This document shows, one piece after another, positions 1 through 12,910 of a stretch of DNA of 64,000 bases. Made by a program: the position numbers and the translations under genes. The notes under the pieces are model-generated. The model made no database searches. It worked only from the letters and a program-made list of their open reading frames with translations, and was not told the origin of the DNA. This DNA comes from Triglochin maritima. Taxonomy: Eukaryota; Streptophyta; Magnoliopsida; Alismatales; Juncaginaceae. The first letter of the stretch is position 1, and every line of letters begins with the position of its first letter. The stretch lies in NCBI GenBank assembly GCA_963682175.1, contig OY821775.1, positions 992,001 through 1,056,000 of the forward strand. The letters run 5' to 3'.

Positions 1-134
1 CTTCACACTTCTTTTTTTCTAAATTTCTGCAATGTAGGATAATAAGAGTTACACAGCACAGGGTAAGGGGTAAAACCTAAAGACCACAAGTAGAAGAAAA
101 AGTTTTCTGGAATATGGTGATCATTGTTATTCAG

Positions 135-480
135 CAACAACAAACAACAACAACGCATTTTATCCCAAACTAGTTGGGGTAGGCTAGAAATGAAACTCTA
201 AGGAGTCACGGTTCAGGCACATGACTCGTCTTCTTCCACGCGTTTCTATCCAATGCAAATTCTCGAGGAACATTCAAATCTTTTAAATCTCTTTTGACCG
301 CTTCCTCCCAAATCAATCGTGGTCTGTCTCTTTCTTTTTTTATGTCTTCGATCTTATTCAATACTCCTCTTCTTATAGGTGCCTCCATAGGTCTTCTTTG
401 TACATGTTCATACCATCTCAGTCTGTGTTAAATAACTTTCTCTTCCATTGGAGCAACTCCAACTCTCTCACGAATGTTAA
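135..480 (-). mobile_element. 3' end of a RTE-like LINE (5'-truncated)
   Basis: On the minus strand this encodes the C-terminal tail of a plant LINE reverse transcriptase (motifs METPIRR-like, RPRLIWEEAVKRDLK, EFALDRNAWKK). The 3' untranslated end follows (TTTCATTTCTAGCCTACCCC) and then a GTT-rich tail. The same 3' end recurs at 48303-48597 and 60180-60450, so the family is clear. It is 5'-truncated near 480, as LINE copies usually are. No clean target duplication was found. It lies downstream of the last visible PPR exon and may sit in an intron of that gene. Assignment to the RTE clade is inferred from the single EN-RT frame of the longer copy and the GTT tail. Confidence 0.85.
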
Positions 481-1054
481 GTTTGAAAGTGCCAAAAGTT
501 ATCCAACATAGACAATATGAAGCATTAGTGCCAAAAGTTAAGTTTGAAACAAGGATGGAAATACCATTAATAGTAGAACACCAAGTAACTATTGTGCATT
601 TTATGCTTCTTAAGGAATTATCTATTACCTAAGGATGTGTTTGGTTTTGAACAAGTTATCCTCTTCAAAAAAAGTAGAGTTGAGACGTGAATGATTGGTT
701 TCCAAATTTAGTTTTGAGTTGAAGGCAGGAAAACATCTAACCTTATATTTCCTTAGTTTAAGGGTGAGAGACATGGAAGATGTCCTAAGAATGTTCTTTG
801 GAACTTGGCAGCATGACTTATTTATAAAAGTCATTCTCCAACTATTGTTACAATCCACAAACTAACTCGGAAGGAAAGACTTAACAAAATCAATATATAT
901 CATTTGGATATCAAGATTACTGCAGCCATGCTTCATATTGCAGTAGCCACTCAATTTATTTATTTTTAAATTGACAACTATGGAACAAATGTATTATAAA
1001 CAAAAATACAACTATTAAACATGAGAATTTGACAAAAGATATTAGCTGACATAC

Positions 1055-3865
1055 CTGATCATAAATATTTGAAACTTCCTTGTAGTTGTTTTCAAATGAC
1101 ATTAAGCTATTAAATGTCACCGTAGAAGGAGGAATTCCCCACTCAGACATTTGTGCAAAAATTCTGCGTGCTTCTTCATATTTACCAGCTTTCTTATACA
1201 TATATATGATCATATGGAACAACTTTTGATCGGGCTTAAAAGATCTATCACCACTCATAAGCCTTTGGAAAATGTCCTCAGCTTCCTCGTATCTGTCTGC
1301 CTACCACATATTACATCACTAAGCTTGACATATATTGAAGTGGGTAAACGTATCTGAGTAATTTGCAGAACATTTTATAGATGTTATTACAGGTTAATAC
1401 ACATCATATTAAAATTCCTAAATGGTAATAGCCTAAAAGGTAGCTGATATAATGGAGAAAGTCAGACCATTTAGTACCTTACATTATATTAAAACGCTAA
1501 TATGTTCGTTTATTTGCTGAAACAGACTCTCAAGAATCTTGTCGATAATTCATTATATTACAAGCCAAGAAAAAACTTTCTATAAATATAACACAATAAG
1601 GAGCAAAAACTTTCTGTAAATGCATAGTTACCTCAACGAAAAACTTAGAATAATTTGATAGGTCACCGGAGAAGGTTCGGGGCCTGATGACTGCATCCTG
1701 CGGAAAACTTTCTCAGCGTTGTCGTACTGGCCAGCTTTTCCATACGCCTCCATCAATGCAGTGTGTGAAATCACGCTTGGAGTGTAACCTTTTTTATTCA
1801 TGTATTTCAAGACTCTTTCTGCCCGGTTGAAGTCTCCAATCTTCCCGTAAGCAGTGATGAGCATCAAAAAGTCCATCTCACTGAAGTCCCACCAGTGTTG
1901 AGTGCGAAGCCACTCGAGAATCTAACTCATACACATATGAAAATAATCATATATTGTTATTAGGGGAGAGCAAGTTTCTTTTTCAACTTGAAATCCAACA
2001 ACATGCCAGACAAGTACTAAGGGAATATGGTAGCTTTCTAGCAAAGAATTCAAATTTCAAGGTTACTGACTGGGAATTAATGAAAATGTTATTCAAGTAA
2101 ATAAAACACAAAATTCTAATAAGCTTCCATCATCTTTGAAAAGTTAAAACTATTAGAAGAAAATGAAGGCATTTACTCAATATATGCACATTTTCATTAG
2201 ACAGGAAAAAACGGAACAACAAAATGTATTTAGTAAATACCCACATTTGTAAATTTAGACAAAAGAAAAATGGAACAACAAATTAATCAAATATATTTAG
2301 CACATACCTCACCAACGATTTTCCATTTCTTCAGCTGCTTGAATCTGACAAGGGTGCCAAGAACAAGGGTTTTGGGAAGAGACTCGCCTTTGGTCCTGTG
2401 ACCTCTCAGGGTAGGTATAGCTGAATCAGATTTTTCTATCTCCAACATCATCCTTCTCCAGTTCCTCTGACGAGCCTCATCAGCAGCATCTTTGAAAACT
2501 TCGACTTTCCGCCTCCTTTGCATGAACTTTCTTGGAGCAAGCATTCCAAGTGAAACTATCTCCAATTTCCCATTTATTCTAATTCCGGGTACATGTGTAG
2601 ACCCATTGACCTTACTATTGCTGGAGATTACATTAAAAAAGATTAAGACACACTATGCGAAACTCAAACAACCAACTATTATGGCAAACCACAAAATGCA
2701 AACTAAAACAGTTAGAAGGTTACACATAAAAACAGCAGACACAAATATCGCTAATTATTAACAATAACCAAATAGAAACAGGCTTAAAGCACGCACACTG
2801 TTAGAGTAGACATTTTCGTTGTTTCTTTCACCATCTATAGCCAAGCTAATCGCATGTAACCATAAGTATATGTGTAACAATAGAAACTACAATTGTTAAA
2901 GCTATCAAGTTACAAGATGTCCACTAACCATGGTTCCAAAGGATTTCAATGAGAAAGATAAACCAGAATCCAGAGCCCCAAAAAAGGAAGTCGCGAATGA
3001 ATAAGGTGGGGGGTTGACAATAATGAATATGCGTTTAGAAGGGTTGCAATTTAATCAGAAAAAAGAACAAAACTACCATGCCAAAGATTGATATAACCTA
3101 TTGGGAAAAACAAGAGGATACCAACAAAACACAACTTAAGTTCAACTTCAAAATGAATCAAAATAAATTCCCAATCTTATGAGACTTAAAAACACAACAA
3201 ATTACAACACAGTACAGAAACAAAAATTAAAAGTTTTCAAATTTTATACTACAACCAACTCAGAGAAAGAACACATAATTACAAACAACAAAATCCTAAG
3301 CTTTCAGGACAAATAGCAAAACCCACAAATGTAGAGACATACTTATTAAGCACAAAAGGCTTTGAGTAACACATCAAAACATCACAAAAAGAAAGCAACA
3401 ACCTTAACAACATATGCCAAAAACCCACAAAATTATAACACCATAGTTGAGTTCAAACCCATTGAGTAATCCAGCAAAACAAATCATAAACAACAAAAGG
3501 GCAAACTTTTATGATATGCACCAAAAATCCAAAAACAAATGGAACAAAACACACGAGAAACAACAAAAAAAGGTAAAATTTTATGATACGTACAAAAAAC
3601 CCACAAAATTGGAACACAATTTTCAGTACAGCAAGAAACCACAAACAACAAAGAGGCAAACCCTTTGTGGAAAATAACAAAAACCCACAAAACTAGAACA
3701 CGAAATCATTGATTAACCCAACAAAACACATAAGAAACAGCATAAAGATGAGTCTTTTATGAAAAAACCCACAAAATTGAGAATTTGTAACTGCCAATCC
3801 ACTCAAAAAGAGTACCAGAGATTGGAGGAGAAGGAGAGGAAAGACTGCGACTGCACCACTTCCAT
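1055..3865 (-). CDS. PPR protein (At3g59040-like), 5' part only, with a likely frameshift
   Basis: Four exons read on the minus strand with GT-AG introns: 3865-3816 (starts MEVVQSQSFLSFSSNL), 2620-2308 (contains GMLAPRKFMQRRRKVEVFKD), 1921-1632 (LMLITAYGKIGDFNRAERVL) and 1300-1055 (KPDQKLFHMIIYMYKKAGKY). The order and sequence match a P-class pentatricopeptide protein like Arabidopsis At3g59040, presumably an organellar RNA-binding protein. Exons 1 and 2 join in frame. Exon 3 is 290 nt where 291 would keep frame: a run of five Ts near 1640 appears to have lost one T, so reading goes to a stop just after the exon. Exon 4 is open only in the restored frame. The remaining family exons are not present in positions 1-1054, so the gene either continues beyond the left edge or is truncated. 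Pseudogene or assembly error are both possible. Confidence 0.75.
3420..3790. repeat. degenerate A-rich repeat in PPR intron 1
   Basis: Several imperfect copies of a motif around AAAACCCACAAAATTGGAAC, with intervening CAACAAAAGGGCAAAC-like blocks, recur through this stretch of PPR intron 1. Short open frames here are low-complexity K/N- or F/V-rich and are not genes. Confidence 0.5.
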
Positions 3866-4984
3866 CTCCACTCCAAACGAAGACAGAAGAAGTTTTCTGC
3901 CTTATCTGCTGCTTTTGTTTTGTTTAGTTTTGAAGTAAAAGAAAAGAAAACCCCTTCTAAGAGTTCAAGTTCAAGTTTATGGCCACGTACCCGATTGCAC
4001 TCTAAATAAAATAAATATCCAAGTCCACGTACCCGATGTTTTGTATGGTATACACTTAAGACTGGTTACAAAGGCTATGGATAATAAGTTAATAACTATT
4101 TATTTCTTTTAAAAGAATTTAGTTAAAAACATGAGATAATGTGATCCAAATATAAGGTAAAACCAATTAAGTAGGGTTTGAAAAACAAGTCAAACAGATC
4201 TGAGACACCATTGGACGGGTCGGTCCTAAGCAACTTACCAGGAAACTTGGGGTTTTTTCTTGATTATTCACTGAAATAACCTTTTTTTATATACTAATGA
4301 AAAATGATTTCATGTTGAACAAAAGATTAAAAAAGATTGAGAATTGCCTTTTGTAAGAGTTAGGATGTGTGAGTTTGAAAGAGGAAGAAGATAGAAAACA
4401 GGTAGGAATGGATGATTGAACTTTGAAGAGTTTTCACTACATGAAACGTACATAGTTTTGACGGGACACACTGAGGCTCCAAAGGAGAAATTGCTGTTCA
4501 TCCATAGGCAAGGTACCAAATTGTAATTTACCTTAGAAATAACATACTAATAAGTTAGATTTTCTCGTACAAATTTGTTATCTACAACAGTAACAAAGGG
4601 TAAAACATTGCTTGTATCTAGAGCATTTCAATTTGATCATTGTAGACTCAAAAAGAAAAACATTTTCAGTATAATTTTGAGCCTTTATTTCTGAATCTCT
4701 CATTACGAATAAGATCCATGCATAGTCGACGAGCTCTCGTCGCAAACATTTTTCTGGTCTTCAAGAGAACTAATGTTGCAAAAATCTATAAGCCATAGTG
4801 AAAGTTCAGTAACTTAAAAGCAGTTGTGAAGTACTCCTGTAAAGTTCGATTATGACGAGAACCAAATGACTGTTTGTATTCGCCGTCCGAACAAGATTGT
4901 GTGGCTCGAACTAAAATTTTCGCTTCTCATTGTATCTATTTCTTTCTGAACCCATCTGAGGTGAAAAAGACCGGATCTGTCAGC
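3866..4984. other. intergenic, PPR promoter side and OAT 3' flank
   Basis: Both neighbours are on the minus strand, so this holds the PPR 5' region and the ornithine aminotransferase 3' UTR and flank. No coding sequence or repeat was recognised. Confidence 0.6.
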
Positions 4985-7900
4985 CTAAGTATACATTTGC
5001 CGTCCGCATCTGTCACATGCCTCTTTTACATTTGTGGCAGGCTCTGACTCGGGCATTTGCTCTTTCATCGCTGGAAGGTCGATTTTTAGAACATCGTGCA
5101 ATGCCTTTGATGCTTCAGCAAGCTCCTCCGAGCTGATATTGTATTGTTACCAAAAACAAATGTATCATTAAAAGATAACTAATTGAAAGAATAGATTAAA
5201 TCATAGTGGCTTTACACATCCTTTAAAAAAAGGCTTAACATAGAAAAAGCAGACAAGGTTTTGCCAGAAATTTACCGTTTAAGTAAATCCTGAAAAAAGT
5301 TAATTTGAATATGTAATTTTGCAGGGGTAAAAATCGATGTTGTGGCTCATGATATTTACAAAAACAAAATTGGCAAATTCCATGATAATCACAATAATTG
5401 ATGCTAATAAAAACTTTCGACGAAAAGAAGCAGGATTCTTAAAACACAGAAAATGCATAGCAAGTGCTAATGAAGGCATACCTTATTGGCAGAGGTGGAG
5501 CTAATCTGATTATGGTGTTGTGTGTGGGCTTAGCAAGAATTCCTCTCTCCTTCAGCTTCAGACATATATCGTAAGCAGTGGCAGGGGAGAGGGATTTGCT
5601 GTCCAGTTCTACGGCATTAAGCAATCCTCTTCCGCGCACTTCTTTAATCATTTCAGGAAATTGCTTCTGGATTTTCACTAACTGGTCTCTGAATTCCTCT
5701 CCCATTTTAGCAGCTCTGGATAAGGTCACCGACAAGTATGTCTGGTTCAACTCATCATGTACGATAGATCAAAGAACATAGAAAATAGATGTTTTGGCGG
5801 TGCCCAGCAGGCTGCCAAATTTTTCACTTAAAATGAAGTATTTTTTTCTTCATTTCACGAGACAGTTGATTACTCAATTAAAATAATTAACATCAGGTTG
5901 GAGTTTTGAATCTTGCAGATGGTAAAGCAGCTACTATAATTTACAAATATACAACCGTTAGCAGTCAAGCAACAAATCACCTGTCAGCTAATCCTTCATC
6001 CAAAATTACTTCCAATGAAGCAATTGCTACAGCACTTGCCAAGGGGTTTCCTCCAAATGTGCTAAGCATAAAAGAACCTTTATCAGTATTAAAAAAGAAC
6101 ATTGAATCCTCTCAATATACTGCAAATCAAAATTATAGCAGTACTGAAAATGGGAAGTGGTACTATGAGTGTACCAGTTGTTGATATGGTTTACAACATC
6201 ATAAAGATACATGGTGGCTTTTACTTTACTCTTACACTGTTTCACAAATGATGTGTGATTATACTCTTGAAAATAAGCTTGTTCTTTAAGAATGTTTACC
6301 TCCCATGCTCTCCTGGTCTAATGCATAGCATCACATCTTTGTCCGCAAGCACGGCGCTGACAGGTACTACTCCAGCACCCAATGCTTTTCCCAGTATCTA
6401 GAAGAAAAAAATAAATAACTTTTTGTTAGAAACCAATAAATTGTCATCTGAATTTCATCATACTTCAAAGATAATAAACAAGGACCAGCATGGCAGTATA
6501 TATCTTAATGGTGTCAGAGGCTGTGATTAGGACAATGAAAGTCTCACCACCACGTCAGGCCGGACTCCTTCCCAGTCGCATGCCAACATTTTGCCAGTAC
6601 GAGCAATTCCAGTTTGTATTTCATCAGCAATCATTAGAATGTTGTACCTTGAACAGAGTTCCCTGACGGTTTTTAGATAGCCATCAGGTGGTAGTTTAAC
6701 CTGCCAATGACACCACACAAGCAAATTTTGTCAAACTATAAGCATCTGATTTGGTAACAAAAATGAATTAGCTACTCACTCTTTGACCACAAAAATTAAC
6801 TTTAAGACATTTTAGAGTGTAATTCAGACAGGATCAGTTTCAAGTTTACTTAGATTATTTCAAAATACGAGTTAAGCATTAGGGGGGGGGGACGTACTCC
6901 TGCCTCTCCTTGAATAGGTTCAAATAGAAATGCAGCGATCTGATCTCCTCGTTCTGAAACTCCGACAAAAGAAATATTATTGCAGCACAAATACAAGAAG
7001 TTGATTATAATCATATCATAATTTGATGATAAATGTGATTCAAGCGAAACCACCATGTTATAAAACATTCAACAAACCTCTAAAAATCTTCTCAAGTGCA
7101 TCGATATCTCCGAAATCGACTTTGAGATTGCCAGGCAACAGAGGCCCAAAACCACGAGTGGCATCATTGTCGCAACTCATCGAAATCACACCAATAGTAC
7201 GACCATGAAAGCATCCACAACAAGAGACTATAATGGCCTAGAGGATTCATGCATACATGGGTGGAAATTCAGTTCAACGAAGGGCAAGGCTAATGATTTT
7301 GATAAACAACAAGCAAACAAAAATTATAACAAAATCCCATTGTAGAAGTACAAACCTCATCCTTTGGTATTTGTTTCCTCTCATAACCCCATTTCCTGGC
7401 CAATTTTAGAGCAGTTTCCACACCCTCAGCTCCAGTATTCATAGGTAGTACCATCTCATATCCGAATACTTTTGTTATGCGCTCTGCAAAGGTTGGAAAT
7501 TTATCATTGTAGAAAGCTCTAGAGCTGAGCGTGAGCCTTTCAGCTTGGTCTACTAGAGCTTTCACAACTTTCGGATGACAATGGCCCTGGAACATTAAAT
7601 TCATCCATATGGCTTAATTATTATCTTGAAAGAGTAAACAGATTTGTGCAACTTGGTTACCACAACCTGAGACTGACCAATAACAAAGATAATTGAAAAA
7701 ATATAGTTGGAAAATAAGTTCACAAATTACTTCCGACTCAAGAGTAAAGAATGAAAAGACAAGGGCTTACAGAAAATTTAAGCATTCACGTGAACAATTT
7801 TTTCTAGATATCAGCAGAAAACATCATGGCCAAAGATCTGGTAAAGTTGCTATAGTAGGAGCAGCAAATTATATAGGTTTCTGGTAATGAATCATACCTG

Positions 7901-10423
7901 ATTGACTGCAGAATATGCTGAGAGGAAGTCTAAGTATTTATTGCCTTCCGGATCCCAAACACATGTGCCTTTTCCTTGTGAGAAGACCACAGGGATAGGA
8001 TGATAGCTACAAATAGTTAACAAACGCCAAGCACAAACAAAGAATATAAGAATGCAAAAGGAAATTGGATCATAACTGACACAAGATCCATAAACAAAGG
8101 AAGCGGCAATTGGAAACATCAACAGAACAACTTGTCACTAAATTGACCATAACGTTCTTTCCTGATATCCACATCAATTGATTCGATTGAGAGTGAAATA
8201 TATTTTAAAGGCAAATAATTTCGTGTCGGATAAGAACTCCAAAATTTCGAAGATTTGATGCTAAAATTAACGTGTGAAGACTGCTGGTAGCAGTGGACAG
8301 AAAATTTTAAGTGGTTAGATTCATTAGTTATGGGTATTCATTCATTTTGAAGTCCAGCACTCTAATTTAGCTAGAGGTTTACGTTTCCAAATGCAACTAG
8401 TTCGCTCATTCCTTGTTAAACATTACGACCTTTGGTGTTATGTTGGCAAATGCTACTTAATAAACATATTTATATTGCAGTTATCGAATGGATAAACTAA
8501 ACTTTATTTTCTTCTGCATGTCAGGATAACATATTGCTTAAAGTTTTTTGCCCAAAAAAATTCATTATTATAGTCAATGAAAGAGACAGACTTAACAGAT
8601 GTACTGGTAAGACAAGCTTAGTTCCAAACCATATGAAGTCTTCATTGAGAGTGAAACATGGGGAGACAAAACACATGACAAATCATGCATGTTCTACTAC
8701 AACTACCACTCCAAACCTCTATAAAGCCAATCATGTTGCACTGCACAAGAACAAACACCTCAAATCTCAAACAACCAAGATCATTATTCCCAACCCAAGA
8801 TGTGTATGTGCTTGTTGGATTGGTGTGCGGTTTGCTTCCCACCACTCCCCCCTCTTCCATTTCCACCCCCACTTCCGTTTCCACCACCACCTCCTCCACC
8901 CCACCCGATATCACCTCCGCCACCGCGATTTCCACCGCCACCTCCATCTCAACCACCACCACCTCCCAGTGTTTTACCTCCTCCAGCACCTCCACGATTT
9001 ATTCCAACTCCTTCTCCCACATCCCCATACCATCCCAGCAACACTCTAATAATAGCCACTTTCGTGCCACTCGGAGGATTATTCCTCCTCTCATTCCTTG
9101 CCATGATCTTGTACCTTGTAAAGAAGAGAACCCCAGGAGTAGCTAATGAAAATGACGTTGATGTGGACGTGGAAGAGCATGTCACGGTCGAAGAAATCGA
9201 GCCTGGTCTCTGGAGCCAAGACGAACATAGAATGGTGGTGCATGTTGATAATGATATTCAAGTTCATGACCAAAGCATAAAGGAGAGTGGTGGCGAAACG
9301 TCAAACGCCCACCAGCACCACCACATCCAGATTGATGAACGTTTGTGTGAGAGTGTTGTCCCGAGTAATTGGTGGTGGAAGAAAGTGGTCACCCGCCTCA
9401 TCAAAACATGCATGGGATTGTAATAGAATTTGTGTGACCTGAGAAAATCTTTATTGTTTGAATATCTATTTGAGCCTTAGTTTTATATACGTTTATGTGT
9501 AATTTGAGAGAGAAATTTGCTTGGTCTCCAATAACTTGAACGTAGAGTGTTAAATTTTTAGACCGTATTCAATTAAATGGTACTTTCTTGTTTAAAATCA
9601 ATAAAAAATGTTCAATTTCTTCAGTCCTTTTCAATGTTTAGAACGCATCTTGATTGAGTTGGTGCCTATACTTGGACTAACAAACGACATCGTAACTATA
9701 GTGTGTTAATCTTCAATTTTATTTTTTTAGGGCCCTATTTTTTGTTATAAGAGTTGGGTCTGTTGCTAATATGGTTCTTTTTTTTTTGCAATTTCGTATT
9801 CTCCAGAGCTTAATGTATGCGTACTAAAAACACTAGTGATTACCCACACACGTATAATCGCATAATATGAATTCCCACGTTGTTTAATTTTTTTTCCGAA
9901 GGAGCTAAAAGTCTCGGATTTCATTTGATTAACAAGTTTAATAACAAGGAAGACGGAAAACTATTAACTCAACCCTTTCCTATCAGAAATGAAGAAACAC
10001 GAAATGGGTCACTCCAAAATTAAAATAAAAAAAATGGTGATTCCATTTTCCTGAACTGAACATCCACAAAGATCAAACCTTTCCTATGAGAAATGAAGAA
10101 ACACGAAATGGGTCATTCCAAAATTCAAAATAAAAAATGGTGATTCCATTTTCCAGAACTGAACATCCACAAAGGTCAAACCTTTCCTATCAGAAATGAA
10201 GAAACACGAAATGGGTCGCTCTAAAAATAAAAATAAAAATAAAAACTAACTTGTGTGCACTGTGCTGGTTCTCGGACTTGATGAGATCCTCGGACGAGAT
10301 GGAGCTCGTCTGGGGCTGCGCCGAGAGCCCTCTGGTGGTGGTGGTGGAAAAGGAAAAGACACCAATCCGATGATCCTTGTTTTTCAGCAAAGATCGGAGA
10401 AGAGTTCTTCCGGAAGTGGCCAT
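4985..10423 (-). CDS. OAT: ornithine delta-aminotransferase, mitochondrial
   Basis: PLP enzyme that moves the delta-amino group of ornithine to 2-oxoglutarate, giving glutamate semialdehyde/P5C (arginine and proline metabolism). Ten minus-strand exons: 10423-10251, 8006-7898, 7586-7356, 7237-7078, 6953-6898, 6700-6548, 6397-6300, 6061-5981, 5715-5482 and 5132-4985. They total 1443 nt, or 480 aa, close to the known plant length, and every junction keeps frame. Exon 1 encodes a basic, Ser/Thr-rich presequence ([17 protein letters not shown]) fitting a mitochondrial transit peptide. Later motifs are [21 protein letters not shown], the cofactor region [13 protein letters not shown], and [16 protein letters not shown] with the family's PLP lysine, followed by [12 protein letters not shown] 10-G run lies beside the donor of exon 5. 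Intron 1 (8007-10250) is large and contains an oppositely oriented gene and a minisatellite. Confidence 0.93.
8720..8725 (+). promoter_or_regulatory. TATA box of the TED7-like gene
   Basis: TATAAA lies 75-80 bp upstream of the ATG at 8800, which suits a short 5' UTR. It gives the nested gene its own promoter inside the OAT intron. Confidence 0.45.
8800..9423 (+). CDS. proline-rich single-pass membrane protein, TED7-like
   Basis: Intronless 207-aa protein. Residues about 14-80 are almost pure proline-rich sequence (runs of 5-7 [15 protein letters not shown]). A hydrophobic helix follows at about 83-107 ([20 protein letters not shown]), then a basic stop (VKKR) and an acidic/His-rich tail with [17 protein letters not shown], and a basic C-terminus ([12 protein letters not shown]). 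This order matches plant TED6/TED7-type proteins (tracheary element differentiation-related), which sit in the plasma membrane with a proline-rich outer part and take part in secondary wall formation. Function here is inferred from architecture only. The gene lies wholly in OAT intron 1 on the opposite strand. The first ATG is used because it follows a TATA box and the proline run starts soon after. Confidence 0.75.
   Translation: MCMCLLDWCAVCFPPLPPLPFPPPLPFPPPPPPPHPISPPPPRFPPPPPSQPPPPPSVLPPPAPPRFIPTPSPTSPYHPSNTLIIATFVPLGGLFLLSFLAMILYLVKKRTPGVANENDVDVDVEEHVTVEEIEPGLWSQDEHRMVVHVDNDIQVHDQSIKESGGETSNAHQHHHIQIDERLCESVVPSNWWWKKVVTRLIKTCMGL
9971..10240. repeat. 103-104 bp minisatellite, about 2.6 copies
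   Basis: Three tandem units begin at TTTCCTAT near 9977, 10080 and 10183. Each contains GAAATGAAGAAACACGAAAT and GGTGATTCCATTTTCC, with few differences between units. The array ends only about 10 bp inside intron 1, next to the donor of OAT exon 1 (10250). Confidence 0.85.
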
Positions 10424-10502
10424 TTTCGGATCGAACCCAGAAATTGTTTTGGGAGAAATATTTATATTTAAAGTGGAGGGTGTGGGAATGGGGTTGATTG
10501 GG

Positions 10503-10541
10503 GATTGGAATTGGAATTGGAATTGGAATTGGAATTGGAAT
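10503..10541. repeat. GGAATT microsatellite in the OAT leader
   Basis: About six GGAATT units lie 80-120 bp upstream of the OAT start codon, probably in its 5' UTR. A short CTGT run follows at about 10564-10579. Confidence 0.85.
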
Positions 10542-10741
10542 GGGGTTGTCTTGTCTTGTTCGATCTCTGTCTGTCTGTCTTTTTTATGTTGGTACTTGGC
10601 GTTGCGTGTGTCTTTCTCGTTCCTCCTCCTCTTCATTGTTCCCATAATTGGGAGAGATTGAAATTTAATAATAATAAGGGTGGTGTAAACGACTCGACAA
10701 TACCGACTAATCCTTACGCATTCGATCAGATTCGGCTTCAT

Positions 10742-12910
10742 TTTAAAATCAACTCAGTTTTTAAGCTCGCTTCATATCGACCAGGCTCAACACTGGGTCG
10801 AATTTAATAAGTAGGATAGGAACGATTTTTGAATGTAAACAATTCAAAGAGTTTATCACTTATACCTCAACATATATGAAAGAGAAGGAAATAAGTAACC
10901 GTTGTAGTTTACTTCTGAAAACGAAATTTCTTATTGCAATATACATAGACAATACACACACACACACACACTAGACTTGCTGAAAAATACAAATTGCATA
11001 CTAATCAAACTATATGAATTCGAACCAAATCGAGCTGAATATATGGTAGTTCGGAATCGATTCAAAAGCATAAACGAGTTGAAAGTGAAACTCGGCTCGA
11101 AATGTATTGGGCCAAATTCAAACCCCACTCGAACTAAAACCAAGCTCGAGTTTTTTGAGAGCCCGCACAATTTTTGACGGTCTTAATTAAAATGCTTCAA
11201 CTACTTATTTTTTGGTTTCTTCTAAATTTCAGTACTTACGAAACATATAGGATTTTGTTTTGTTAAAAAAAAATTGAGTTTCGTAAAACTTATAGATATG
11301 GTAAAAAAAAAATTGTTTGGGGTTTGCAAACTCACCCTAGATGTTTGATCAGTGTACCAAATAACAAAAAGACATATGGTATTGGATGTGTTTTACATAT
11401 GAATTTGTTTGGTTTTCAGTTTTCACACAACACCTGAAAAGCATTCGAGGAAGTTCTGGGTGAAGTTCTGAACACCATTCTATTTTGAAGCACTCGAGGA
11501 GATGTGCCGCCAAAATGTGAGCAAGAGATGCTTGCGCTTGTATTTTTATACGAGAAAGACACTTTTTTGTGGTTATTTGAGCTTGTTTTGGTCTCTGTGT
11601 TGCTTCTGAACCGATATGTCCACATATATTGTAACATGTATAGGAAAACTATTGGTGCACTCACAACCTTTTTGTGGTTTATAACCTGGTTTAAACAAAA
11701 CACTTATGAACCAACTGCAAACAAAACACAACAAAAAATACAAACCAAATCACCAAAAATTAAAATATGTGAAAAACAAAATCCAGATGACAGCATACAT
11801 AATCACTAAAGATCTATTACTGAAAAAAACAAACAAACAATTGAAACCGGTTGCGGAGGAGAGATTAGCCGAACTGAAGATGAAGAGGGGACGCCTCCTA
11901 CTACTGTGTAAAATAATAATTGATTAGGCACCGATTAACATAACATGATTGAATGAGACGGTTAAGATTGGTCTTATTAGATGATGGCTAATTACAATTG
12001 TTGATTTTGAAAGGCATGACATAAGAGGTGACGTCACTCACATCTTTCTAGGTCCACTCCAAGTCCACTTGGTTTGTTGGAGATTTTGCACGTCTACTCT
12101 TAAACTTTTGTGTTTCTGTGGCTTTTCTTACTAACTCTCATCCAATTATAGGCTCTATCACTACTCAACAATATGTTGTTGATGTAGTGAAAAGAACTTA
12201 AGTTTTTTTTTTTTTGCATTGGTAATTTTTTATTATAATTTTTGATGTTGAATAGAAAATCAAAGTCCAAACATTGGGTCTTGTTAGTTCAACAAGAGAA
12301 GCAAATTTTTAAAGGAGTTTCAAAACAAAACTATGTTATAAAATAGACAAAAAAACGTCTTTTCAACTTGAGTTTAAGTTTCAAATTCTGAAAATAAAAA
12401 CAACTTATTCCTAATTATAGTCTTGTTAATCCACCAAAGTACCAAACTTAGACGCCATATAGACTCACATATTTTTTTGATACCCAGAAAAAAGAATTCC
12501 CATTTTAGATGCTTCCTTTGGAAAAAGAATCATAGCATACACACAATTTTAATATCCAATATAATCAAACCTGAAATCTCATAATACGACAATCAACTTG
12601 GAAACCACTGACTAATTCGGTTTCTAATCCTAGACAGGAATATAAATAAACAAAACCTTCAGACTTACAGTCCAAAAGGAAAAGTTGGGGAGTAATTTGC
12701 AGAAACGCACCAAAACAATCTCGTTGGTGTTCGGATGAGGACGTAAATTTCCACCCCATTTTCTCTCTCTCGCTGCTCTCTCTCTCTATCTTCCCATTTC
12801 GATCGAAATCGCTTCTTCCGATCGCCGAATCGTAGGGTCTCCGATCGGTTCTAGTTGTCACCTCCGATTCCGGTGACGCGGCGGTGGAAGAGGTCGCCGC
12901 TTCCTCATTT
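10742..12910. other. intergenic between divergent OAT and PEX13
   Basis: This is a bidirectional upstream region. 10958-10975 is an (AC)n run. 10985-11175 is rich in TCGAACC/GAGCTCGA-like words typical of plant dispersed repeats, but no ends were defined. 12755-12800 is CT-rich and probably PEX13 leader. No coding sequence is supported. Confidence 0.5.

Noticed and set aside
4985..8006. OAT as a pseudogene lacking its 5' end
   Set aside because: The missing transit-peptide exon was found at 10251-10423 and joins in frame to the exon at 8006.
8642..8995. Minus-strand Val/Glu-rich ORF
   Set aside because: Antisense of the proline-rich stretch of the TED7-like gene.
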